This document shows, in pieces, positions 13,558-23,586 of a stretch of DNA of 64,000 nucleotides (positions are counted from its first letter, which is position 1; each line of letters starts with the position of its first letter). The translations under genes and the position numbers were made by a program. The stretch comes from Lucifuga dentata (Eukaryota > Chordata > Actinopteri > Ophidiiformes > Bythitidae): assembly GCA_014773175.1 (NCBI GenBank), contig VXCM01000159.1, positions 186,001 to 250,000 on the forward strand, written 5' to 3'. Under the pieces are notes generated by a model, which ran no database searches, was not told the DNA's origin, and saw only the letters and a list, made by a program, of their open reading frames with translations.

Positions 13558-13801
13558 CAGTGCTTGAAGTGGGCCGGTATTCACTGGTACGCAGTACTGG
13601 GACCTCTGTGATTTTCATTTCAGAGTACTGGGGCACTTTTGGGAGCACCGGAACCTCTCACAAATTTTCCGTACTCTACTGCAGAACAACACAGAGGAAA
13701 ACAATAACAAAGGTGCAGCCAGACAAATGAAACTGGGGGATCCTGTATTTATTTTATTTATATACACGTATATACTGCCCCCCGGTCCACTTAAAGCACT
13801 G
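13558..13801. mobile_element. hAT-type MITE, 244 bp
   Basis: The left terminus CAGTGCTTGAAGTGGGCCGG (13558-13577) pairs with the inverted right terminus at 13782-13801, with 18 of 20 positions matching. The flanking 8-bp sequences are AAGATACA (13550-13557) and AAGACACA (13802-13809), a target-site duplication with one mismatch. CAGTG-type ends plus an 8-bp duplication are hallmarks of hAT elements. No transposase sequence lies inside, so it is non-autonomous. It lies about 7 kb beyond the zfhx3 stop. Confidence 0.85.
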
Positions 13802-16800
13802 AAGACACAATTCCTTCATATTCATAATAGAACAGTAATACAATAACAGTTATATGTTCTGAGGAATACAGCAGTCAATCAAAGTTTGCAGCGTAAAAGC
13901 AACAGTATACTCCTTTAGGAAACATCAAAATGGATATGCCTGTATTTCCACATTAATTTCCTCTGCACTTGCAAGAGGTTTCTATTTTACCTTTTTAATT
14001 ATTTATTTTTTTATCTGCTGTAATTACATTGAAATCCATCCACTATTATATCTAAGCTAGTTTAATTAAGGTTTAAGATTTGAGTTTTAGAAATGACTGA
14101 CCTTGTGGCTTCACGGTTTTATTTTATTTTTCCCTGGATACATTTTTGCACAAGAGAAAAAACTTAATGAGTCAGTATGTAATAAGAAGATCAGGTGTAT
14201 CAAATGAAAACTAAAATATGGGCCAAATTGTATAAATAATGTCTATTTTAAATTAATTTAGAGCAAAATGTTAGTGCTGCTGCTTTGCTCCCTTATTCAT
14301 TCTAAGCTGAACAAATAAAGGGCACACTACATTTAATTTTACAAAATGCTATTTGTATGTTTAACAGCTCTCACTGTGACAATGGTCATCATTAATTACA
14401 TTAATTTTCTGATATTGTAAGCCATAATGTTGGACAAATTATGTTTCTAGTTCACAATTAAGAACTACCAATAAATATTCAACAAATGTTTAAAGAATGA
14501 AAGAGTCAGTATATACTTAGAGAGTTTGTATGTATGACATTCCAAAAATTAGAACAGAAACAAAAATAAGAAGTATATCTGTGACTAGTGTTAATATATG
14601 GAACAAGATGGAAAATGATATTAAATTATGTAAAACTTCTAAAAAATTTAAATAGATGTTTAAAATCAATGCTATTAAGAAATACGAAGAATTGAATGAT
14701 TGATTTTTGAAATCACGACTGTGTATAAATGTAGTATTTTCTTTATTTATTATGATGAAGGTGGCACAATGAATTAGTAACCAGTGACTTTTATTCTTAA
14801 ACAACATATGTGAGAAGGGTAAGCTTAAAATAAGCTTTATCTTCAGCCTACACCTTTTCAGTCACAGAAGAAATACAGTATGTATGGAGTATGTCTTTGT
14901 GAAATATGATAACTGTGATTTGTATGTGTACAATCTTGAATGCTGAATGACCAAAATAAAAAAATAATAATAATTTAAATTTTATTAGATTACACAAAAG
15001 AAGACTTTTCCTGCCCCCAAATCTGTCACTCAGCATAAGATCCTGTACAGTCTGTAGTACAGTCATTCAGCTGGACGAGATTTTACCTAATTTTTAAAAA
15101 GCACCTCATGCTTGTGAATTTAATATTTTTGTTACTTAATATATATTAATTAGGCTTCTTCACTAAGAAACCTACTAGCACTCTAAATATAACAGTTGAA
15201 GAATCTGAGGACAGAGAGAATTTTAAAGGGACAAGGAGATTGGATAAGATGACCCTAAAGCCAAGTTTCAATGTTATAATTTATAACTGCAAAAAGGAGA
15301 TTTAAATGTGTACTATCAAAATATGATGCTATAAATCACATATCAAACATTGGTAAATTTCTTCGTCACTGAAAATGTGCAGTACAGTCGTATACACTAT
15401 TTAGCTGTAAAGGGTATTTTTCATTAATTTCAAGGCACAGTAAGTAACATAAATACCAACAAGAGGTTCATTCCTCCACCAAGATTCTACTACAGGTGTA
15501 AAAAGGTATTTTAAGACTGATTAATCTAAATTTATGTACTACAAAATAAAGTGTGTAATATCTTCTGATTTTTATCAGTAATATATATATATAATGTATT
15601 ATGATCAGTTGAGATACACAGCATGCTGGCTATTACTGATTTGGCCTTTTGTGCCATCAATCTAAAAGCAAAATTTATCATTGAATGATAATTATCTTAT
15701 TAATTAATTAAAAAAAAATTGAACTTTCATTATTAAAAAAAAAATTGCATTTTTTTGTTGTTGTTGCAGTTTCATCCATAAACAGTGCGATTACATACCA
15801 GAACAGTAAAAGACGAGTCCAAACCACTGCAATTTATGCTCATACTTTTTTAATGTATCACAATGAGCAAGAAACATACTTGATGAAATATTTTCAAAGG
15901 AGTATATTCAATTACCATCTACAATCAACTTAACTAGGACAACAAGGTTTTGTGACAAAAGTTTCTTTAAAAGTCTGAAGTTCCATGTGGTTTATGTATG
16001 TTAGTTTCCATGTAATTTGGTACAGTTTGGAAATCTTCATCATATAATTACAGTAACAAAAAATCTAACAAGACTACAGTATAGAAAAGACATCAAGAAC
16101 AACATTTTTGGTTTAACTTGCTCTTTTTTGTACATTGCAAGGCTGTTTTTTTTCTACCCTCGGATAGGCTGCCTGGAGCCACAGAGCCATGCTTATGAGG
16201 CTCGAAGGAGGAGTAATTCCAGGAAACAAAAAATAAAAACCAAAAGCATAAAAAAACATTGTGGCACCAGAAGTCACAAAAGGAACAGAGAGCTCCAAGT
16301 AACAGTTCATCTTTGAAGTTGGAGCAAATGGTTGTTTGGTTGTTAGTTTGGTTGTTAATTTTGGTTAATACGCTTTTTTAGTGTGTAACTGCCTTTTAAA
16401 GACTGACAGCTTCGAGAACCCATCCCCTTTCTCTGTTATTAATTCCTCTCTTTAGATTATTTAATAAACAGGGAGAGGGGTGAGCCGCCATTTGACTGGA
16501 GAGCTTTGCTCATCAATCAGAGACAAGCACAAGGAAATGAAACGGGTAGCAACATGAAGAGGGAGAAATGAAGCAAGCATCTCTGTCCATCCTGTCCTGA
16601 AATTTGGAAAGTGTCCATCAAAGAGCAGAAGCAGAGGCAGAGCTGGAGAAAGAAAGAGATGGACAGAAAGGAGACAGAGGCAGCTGGAGCCACTTAAGTT
16701 CAGTTTCATCTAAGGACTTTTCCTCTCTGTGTCACACATGTCCATTGGTTCCAGAGTCCATTCCCTTGATAGAGTTGTCAGTAATCAAATAAGGAGGTGA

Positions 16801-16905
16801 TTTAAAGCTGCTTTGAGCCTGTCTTTGGCTCCCATGCCCAGTTTTGGTGTGCCCACAGGCTCTCGTGTCCTCCTAATAAGATCTCCAAAGCTTCCCAGAG
16901 TCCTT
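13802..16905. other. AT-rich gene-free DNA beyond the probable zfhx3 3' end
   Basis: Strongly AT-rich. No gene, RNA or transposon recognised. A small GGTTGTT-type minisatellite lies near 16329-16368. Part of this could belong to an extended 3' UTR. Confidence 0.55.
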
Positions 16906-16911
16906 TTTATT
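16906..16911 (-). terminator. candidate distal poly(A) signal AATAAA
   Basis: Sense-strand AATAAA about 3.8 kb after the stop codon, in the context GAGAATAAAAAGG. The implied 3' UTR length is like that of mammalian ZFHX3 as I recall it. Not decisive. Confidence 0.3.
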
Positions 16912-18256
16912 CTCTTTTCATTCTTCCTTAACCTCAAAACAAAAAAGCTGATGTCTTGTTTTAAATATATCTATATCTGTATACAGGTACATGTTCGTTT
17001 TCACAGTGGGCAAAAATGACCTCTACAGCAAAACCTTGTTTTTATCTGTCTTTGTAAATGTCCATTAAAATCAAGTATCCCAATGTCTGTGGATCCACGT
17101 ATCCACATCAACTAATTGTGCCATGATAAAATATACATTTATCTGGGGCACAAATTGTATTTTTTTCTTTTTGTTTCAACTGCATAAAGCTTTGGCCACA
17201 TTCATAAAAACTGCTCAGTGCTTCGGTATCAACTTTCTCATTTCAGATCATCATATTTAAAATTTGATTTTCTAAATTTGAGTTATTCATAATCCAGCTT
17301 TGTGGTTCAGGTTGTTTTGTGTGTTACATATAATTCAAAAATTAAAGGCAAACAAGATAAACATTGAACTGATGTTGGCTCTTATGAAATACGCACTCAC
17401 ACAAGCATACAAACTCACACACAGACTACACAGTCCATGCTGGCTAAATCTGATGTAGAGACCTCAAATTTGTCCTCCACAAAAGAGCTCCGAACAAAGA
17501 TGACACTTTGGAAATAAGAGCAAACAGTATCTTAGAGACAATGAATATAAAGAATGTTATCACACCATAAAGTGGCCAGGTCATAAAATATTTTTGTTTT
17601 GATTTTGTTTCTTAATTTCAGAAATTCAAATTAAAGCTAGTGTTAATTTATGAGTAAAAGTAATATACAGTAACTAAAAGAAAACAAATACTTATAAGAA
17701 ATAACAATACATGTCTGACATTAACTGAAAGTTAAAATAAATCAAACATATTCAAGAGAAACTGTACAACAAAAGATTTCTCCAAAATAAGAAAGTACAT
17801 ATGAACAGTATTTCAGGTATTTCTGGACTTCAGAGAAGTTAGCAAGCTTGCAGACTAAATCTCTTGACTTCCAACAACATGCTGAAGTAGTAACACCAAA
17901 TCACATTTCTCTGCAAGACATAGCACTTTAACACACTTCTGAGATTGTGCATTGTATTCATTAGGGCAAATATACTGGCTATACAATAGTGGCCAAAAAA
18001 AGTAGTTCTTCACAAATTTAAATGTCTTGTTTTGGTTTTAAAAATTAAAATTTTAGGTCATCAGTTTGTGAGAGGGTGGGGATACCTATGCACATCCGTT
18101 TCCATTGCAATAAGATGGAGTGGGTGACTTCTTTGGACATGAAAGTGTGACATATCTCATAACCAAGGGACATCTTCAAAAAAAACCTCCTGCTTTTCCA
18201 GAACTAATGCTTTGGAATAAAGAAGTCCCTTATAAACCTGTCATCTACAGTATTTT

Positions 18257-18287
18257 ATGTGTCTACAGTGGTGCCCTGTAGACACAT
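18257..18287 (-). other. perfect 12-bp stem-loop in the putative 3' UTR
   Basis: The arms ATGTGTCTACAG (18257-18268) and CTGTAGACACAT (18276-18287) are exact reverse complements around a 7-nt loop. In the transcript the loop reads GGCACCA. The hairpin lies about 2.5 kb after the stop codon. No known element was recognised. Confidence 0.6.
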
Positions 18288-18844
18288 GGGGCAATTCACC
18301 AGTGGATCACCCAGGAAGGGCCAACCACACCTCTACAAAACAGCCATAACTTCCTTCTGAGACTAGATGTGTTGAGTGGCATAAATGTTACTAAACCTAT
18401 GAGACGCATCGGGACCAGATGTATTATATACATTTTTTTTGGTAACCACTATTACTTGCTTAACAAGTGAGCAACAACCTTAACTGGATGGAGGGATTTT
18501 CAGCAATGTTCCATGCCAGCACGAAATGTCATAAGCAGGTCACCTTGTTTAGCAACCCATGATGCTAAATTTACACAACAGTTTACAGTCACTTTTAAAA
18601 ATGAGGAAAAATAGATTGTGACAATTAAAAGCAATAAGTGAATCAGTCCTTGCTTAAGAAAAATCCATTGTGATATTTGGAATGCACTGTTCTTTACAAA
18701 CGTTATAGATCATTGGCTTTAAACATTGGTCTGTTCAAAAAAGAAAATCGGCAAAATGTCCTTTGGAACATATATTCACAGTCTTCAAAGTTCCGTTTTT
18801 GCAACAAGAAAAAAAAAAAAGGTGTCGCAGAGGCAAGAAATTGG

Positions 18845-18850
18845 TTTATT
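18845..18850 (-). terminator. candidate poly(A) signal AATAAA
   Basis: Sense-strand AATAAA about 1.9 kb after the zfhx3 stop, in the context CAATAAACC. One of several alternatives for 3'-end formation. Confidence 0.25.
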
Positions 18851-20368
18851 GTTTGTTTTAGTTAAAGCTTAGCCAAAAGCAAAATGAGCATGCATCTAGG
18901 TACTCTTTTTTTCTTTCAAAATACTACATTAGCAGCAAAACGTATGTCCTTGAAGACCAGACCTTATACATTTTCTTAAAAAAATGGACATTTGAATGTG
19001 ACAAAAAAACAAAACAAAGATTAATAACCTCTATCTTACAAACTGCAATGGCTCTGTAACGGTGCTACTCCACAATGCAAGGACAAGGGCCCTTTTTGGT
19101 TTTTGGTATTCTTGGTATTTACGTAAAAAAGCCACCTGTTTGCTTGCAAAGAAGCAAAAACGGCAACTCTGATGCGTACTCCTTTATCTTTTAAAACTTT
19201 GTTTTCTTTCCTCTAAAAACAGCAACAAATTCTCAAGTATAAAGAAGCCTCTTTTCTCATCTTTATGCACCAATGGTGAAAGTGTTAAGTCTTTGGATTT
19301 TCTTTTTGTTTAAAGCGTGAGAATTATTATTAGTATTCTTTTTCATTTTCATTTATGACAACGAAAATGTCTAAATGAAAATAAAGACTGTAGCCACACT
19401 ACATGAAGAACAAAAGACCTGCTTTGTAGTGAACATATCTACAAATACAGGGGAGCCGAGAAAATAAGTGCGAAAGAGAGGAACAGAGTGAGAAATAGGA
19501 GTCAGACAGTGGTAAGTGCACAAAGGTAACACAAAAAATATTAAATAAAATAAATTTTTCAACATTTCACCCAGGATCTTTTTCATTTTGGTTAGTGTCA
19601 TACCAACCAAATCATAAAATTTAAATAATTCTAAAAGAGGATCCTGCCTTTTCAGGAGGGGCATTTGGGTGAATGTTTCCCAAAAAGCTGAGAATAAAAC
19701 AGAAATAAAGTTTAGATAAGTTACCTGTCCAAAATCTAGTCTATCGGAATGACCAAGACAACATCAAATGAAGCGTCTTAAAGTTGGACAATACAAAAGC
19801 TAAATGTACACAAAGTTTTTTCAACCTACCATACTGTTTAAATTCATTTCCAATGCAACAATCTACGTAACACCAAAAATGTTCATATCTATCATAAATA
19901 CAGAAGGTTGTTTTTTTAATCAAAAATCTTTTTATCGCCCGTTGTGTTCGCAATGCTCTCCTTGCCTGGTTTTGATAGGATTGCTAATTCTCCCCTTCAA
20001 AAGGGATTCCAAATGTTAAAATCAGCAAAACATCTACCCTTTTTGAATGCCCAGAAACAATGCCTTATTGAAATTTCATTCAATGTAAAACTTTCTAGCA
20101 TTAAATCAAGTTCTGAAAGAAAAAAAAAAAGCTCATCTCCTGTTGGAAACAAAAGGTGTAAAACATGGATTTCTGTAACAGAAAAAAACATCTGTGAGCT
20201 GTTGACCTGAGAATAAAATAGACATTACATTATTCTTTTACTTTTGCAAGCCATTGGTATCTGAATGCTTAAATAGCAAGAAAACTGATAGACTATTCTC
20301 CCATACAGTACATACTGGCTTTTGTGACTGTGCTATTAGGTAGAAATAATTATAAAACAAAGGGACAG

Positions 20369-20374
20369 TTTATT
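20369..20374 (-). terminator. candidate proximal poly(A) signal AATAAA
   Basis: The plus strand reads TTTATT here, giving AATAAA in the gene's sense about 380 nt after the stop codon. It is the first canonical signal I noticed after the stop. Use cannot be judged from sequence alone. Confidence 0.3.
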
Positions 20375-20754
20375 TACTGGTATTTCTTCAAAAGGGTTCT
20401 TGGGCCATTTGTCAACTTTGAGGCAGTTCACTGCCATACAGTACAGCATTCTTCCGCTATTTCCCAAAACATAACTGCAGCAATCTTTTCTGTTCTAATA
20501 AATGAGTATGCATGTCTTTAAGTAGAAAAGAAAAAGAAAACCAGCATGTTGATATGGGAAAACAATCCACTAACATTTAAATTTTTGGTTACAAGCTTTG
20601 GAATTGCAGTTAGTCTTTACACATCTTTTTTTCTGAAATTGGTTTGTATACTTTTAATGTATTTTTAACATTGCTGCTTTTTATGTTTTTTCCATTTGTG
20701 ATTTTTTTTTGTCTTTTTGTGTTTTTTAAATATTGTCCATCACTGAAAGCTCTT

Positions 20755-22478
20755 TTACAATCTGATGGAGTCTGTTCCTACACTAGCAAGATTACTACTA
20801 CAACTACTACTGTCTTTGACAAAACCAGGCTGCTGCGGCTCCTCCGCCGTCCTGCTCAGCCTGTCTGCTGACTTCTGACTGCTGTCAGAGTCAGACTCGT
20901 CGGTAAAGACGTCTGTTGGTATCGAGGTCTGAACTCCTGAGGTGCTCAATGAACTTGAGGTAACCGTTGAAGGTGAGGACACTGGAGGAAAAGAGGAGGA
21001 AGGACTGGCATTGGGCTTCCCAGCTAAAGCTCTGGAGAAAGGGGCCTGGGGCCAGGGTTTGCCGGCAGCTGTGGTGTTGTTTGGGGTAGTAGACGAGGAG
21101 CAAAGGGAGGAGGTGACAGCAGAGGATGGCATGGTGGCTGATGTAGTTGGCGGGGGAGGGGGGCTGCTGATGGGATGAGTGGCAGACTGCGAGGTAGATG
21201 CGGTGTTAGGATTGGGGAAGCAGGCTGAAGAGTGAGGTAATAGACTAGTAGCGTGCTCTTTGGCATTTCTGGCTGATCGCTTGATTGTTCTGTGTTTGTG
21301 CAATGCCGATTCCAGGTGTTGACTGAGTGCTTTCTCCCCATCCAACGTGGTGTTGCAAGCCAGGCAGTCATACAGACTTCCAGCCCCTGCACCGACGTCA
21401 CTGGGGACACGCAGCAACATCTCTTGCAGGTTTGCCACAGACTGACCGAAAAAACAGTTAGATTTAAGGTGGGTAACAGCCGCTTCTTCCTTGGTGAAAA
21501 CTGCTTGACACTTGCGGCATGCCAGTTTGTACTGCACCTTGGGGACGATGTACTGGTCTAGATGGGGTTCCACAGCTTTGCCATCCATCTCATTTCGCTC
21601 AGAGGGTAGTTTATTATGAGAGGATGAGGAAGAGGAAGAGGGGGGTTCACTATGAAGGTTGTCCTTTTGCTCCTCTGTTTTCACCCGATCTTTGGCAGAT
21701 TCTTTGCGATCCCCCAAGGTTTGAGGGGGAACTGAAGTTTGGCTCGCTTTGGGTTGCTGGATCTGCTGAAGCTGCCGCTGCTGCTGCTGTAGTGCCTCCT
21801 GCAAGCTCTGCTGATATTGCTGGTAATGTTGCAGCAGGGACCCGGGGGACAGGCCCATCAGTGCTTGTGACAATGCTGGGTTGTAAGGGAAGAGACTTTC
21901 CATTCCATACATTGGCTGAAGGTAGCCTCCTTGGAGAGCCCCAGGTATCTGCGGGGTGTAATATGGGGAAAAGCCAGGCATGAAGTAGGGCAGGAATTGA
22001 TTTGTGAGAAGAGCTGTGGGGTCTGATGCCAAAGCAGCCTGCAGGGCCTGAAGCTGGGCAGTGTCTACCACATACTCCATGCCAGGTGTGGGCATTGAGG
22101 TGGCAGGTACAGCTGTGTCTGGTTTCTCCTTCTTGGCGCTGGCAGCAGAAGTCGAAGGAGCTGGGGTGTTTCCAGTTGAGGATGGGGTTGGGGGCTTCTC
22201 TGTCTTTCCCTTGGGCTTTTCCTTCTCTCTTAACCTCTCAGCATCACGCTCTTTGGGGGGTTCAGGTCGGGAGCTGGACTGGGCAGTTGATGGAGTGGAG
22301 ATGGAGGTGGAGTTGGTGCTTGAGTGGGATACAGACGTGCTGGTCTGGGCAGGGCTGGATGCGGCCAAGGAAGACGAGGAGGGAGGTTTGTTGGGTAATC
22401 CGGATGTGGGGAGACTGGGTGAGGGAACACTGGCACCAGGCATGTTCAGGAGGTTTGAAGGTTTTGGAGGAGTTAAAG
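20755..22478 (-). CDS. zfhx3: zfhx3 last coding exon with C-terminus and stop
   Basis: The acceptor is tttcccag. The exon opens with CT, which completes the Ala codon begun at 23587, then continues [14 protein letters not shown]. It encodes 573 further residues and stops at TAA (20755-20757). Numbering from the Met of NMPG, residues 122-218 form the block [17 protein letters not shown] to about [16 protein letters not shown], shared by ZFHX3 and ZFHX4. Two zinc-finger-like units follow: about 307-330 (CRKC, His325, Cys330) and 358-384 (CLAC, His376, His382/384). Next come Ser/Pro-rich sequence, an acidic TDESDSD patch and the end [13 protein letters not shown] at 254-257 is a SUMO-type motif. 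The [14 protein letters not shown] and NLQEM segments, the [10 protein letters not shown] stretch and the terminal SVGTD resemble my recollection of ZFHX3 and differ from ZFHX4. The linker before the final finger reads DVGAGAG, where human ZFHX3 has poly-Gly. Which teleost copy this is cannot be decided here. Confidence 0.94.
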
Positions 22479-22845
22479 CTGGGAAATTTTAAAATACAGA
22501 CACAAATTTAAGGATTAATTAGTATATTTCTTTGATTGATGAGCAGTTATTTGATTATTCAGCTACCCTGCAAAAAAAAAAAACAAAAAAAAAACATCAT
22601 GGCATCATATGCACAAAAAGAGGGGAAAACATGTATGTCAATGGTAATGTAATACAGAACATGTAATCATCACAAAGTCAAACTGAAAGTCAGTTGGAAT
22701 GAGTTCATTCTAGAGTGGAATTTATTGCTCTTTTTTTAGCGGTGGCGGTTAACGTGGCTTATGAACTGAGTGACACCTGTCAGCAATGGCCAAATACCCA
22801 TTACTTTTTATACAGTACATTACATATTATAATGTATAACATATA

Positions 22846-23226
22846 CACTACAGGCCAGAATGAGGCCACCCCTAGATTTAAAAAAAATCATCAATGCACT
22901 GTTTGTTTTACAATTTATTGCACAGGAAATGACAAAAATATATAAAATAAATGTAACTAATTAGCTTTCAAGAAGAATTTGTCAACAAGAGCACATTATG
23001 TAGCCACTATGGCTTAAGAAATGATTTTTAATGAAGGCATGCCCAGTCTGTATTAGTGCACTCCAGTTGTGTTCCAACTCCCTTGCCCAAACTCCTTTGC
23101 TTACATGTTTTAGCATTCTATTCAACAGCCTCCTGTCTGCCTTCTCTCAGATCACTTTGTGATTAACTTGGTACACAGTCTGGTCATACTAAATCTGGAG
23201 GTGGCCTCAAACTTCCGCCTGCAGTG
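22846..23226. mobile_element. non-autonomous Tc1/mariner-type relic
   Basis: The left end reads CACTACAGGCC followed by GAGGCCACCCCTAGATTT. The inverted right end reads CACTGCAGGCG followed by GAGGCCACCTCCAGATTT. The termini are therefore imperfect inverted repeats of about 36 bp (22846-22881 and 23190-23226). A TA dinucleotide flanks each side (22844-22845 and 23227-23228), as expected for Tc1/mariner insertion. The CACTACAGGCC terminus is the type known for many Tc1-like elements. No transposase frame remains in the 381 bp, so this is a MITE or a decayed internally deleted copy. Confidence 0.8.
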
Positions 23227-23276
23227 TACTTAATGTTATATATTCTAAGTGTGCTACTGTAAACAAATACACTGAT

Positions 23277-23411
23277 GACAACTGAAATTAATTTGAACTG
23301 ATTAAAAATACTGCATTATATGAAGACAATCCAGTGCTGTATTNGACAACTGAAATTAATTTGAACTGATTAAAAATACTGCATTATATGAAGACAATCC
23401 AGTGCTGTATT
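23277..23411. repeat. 67-bp exact direct duplication flanking a single N (likely assembly artefact)
   Basis: Positions 23277-23343 and 23345-23411 are identical and separated only by an N at 23344. This pattern is typical of two overlapping contig ends placed side by side instead of merged. Confidence 0.9.
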
Positions 23412-23586
23412 ATTTAGGTAGATAGGATTTTCAGTGACACTATATATATAATTGCTGCATAATTACTGTAACAACTGTTGGTGATATTTTAATGACAAAC
23501 TAATCTTGCAAAACAAATCCATGTTCAACTCTGTACTTCAAAATTTTATCTGTATATTAATGAATTAATGTCAAATGAAGACATAC

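Larger units (their letters stand above)
16906..20754 (-). other. zfhx3: probable zfhx3 3' UTR (distal end approximate)
   Basis: The sequence after the TAA has no long open frame, is AT-rich and free of long microsatellites, and contains several AATAAA signals in the sense orientation. Mammalian ZFHX3 has a 3' UTR of several kilobases, so an end near 16.9 kb is plausible, but shorter forms ending near 20.4 or 18.8 kb and longer ones are equally possible. The distal edge given is that of one AATAAA signal, not a mapped cleavage site. Confidence 0.4.
22479..23586 (-). other. zfhx3: last intron of zfhx3
   Basis: This 1,108-bp intron runs from gtatgt to cccag. It contains a Tc1/mariner-type relic (22846-23226), a 67-bp exact duplication flanking a single N (23277-23411), and an A-rich tract at 22571-22595. 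The rest shows no recognisable feature. Read-through from the giant exon would add 12-13 residues before a stop. Confidence 0.9.

Noticed and set aside
22026..22511. Plus-strand open frame of 161 codons opposite the last zfhx3 exon (also 21519-21983)
   Set aside because: Antisense shadow of a Ser/Pro-rich coding exon. Composition-driven, with no homology.
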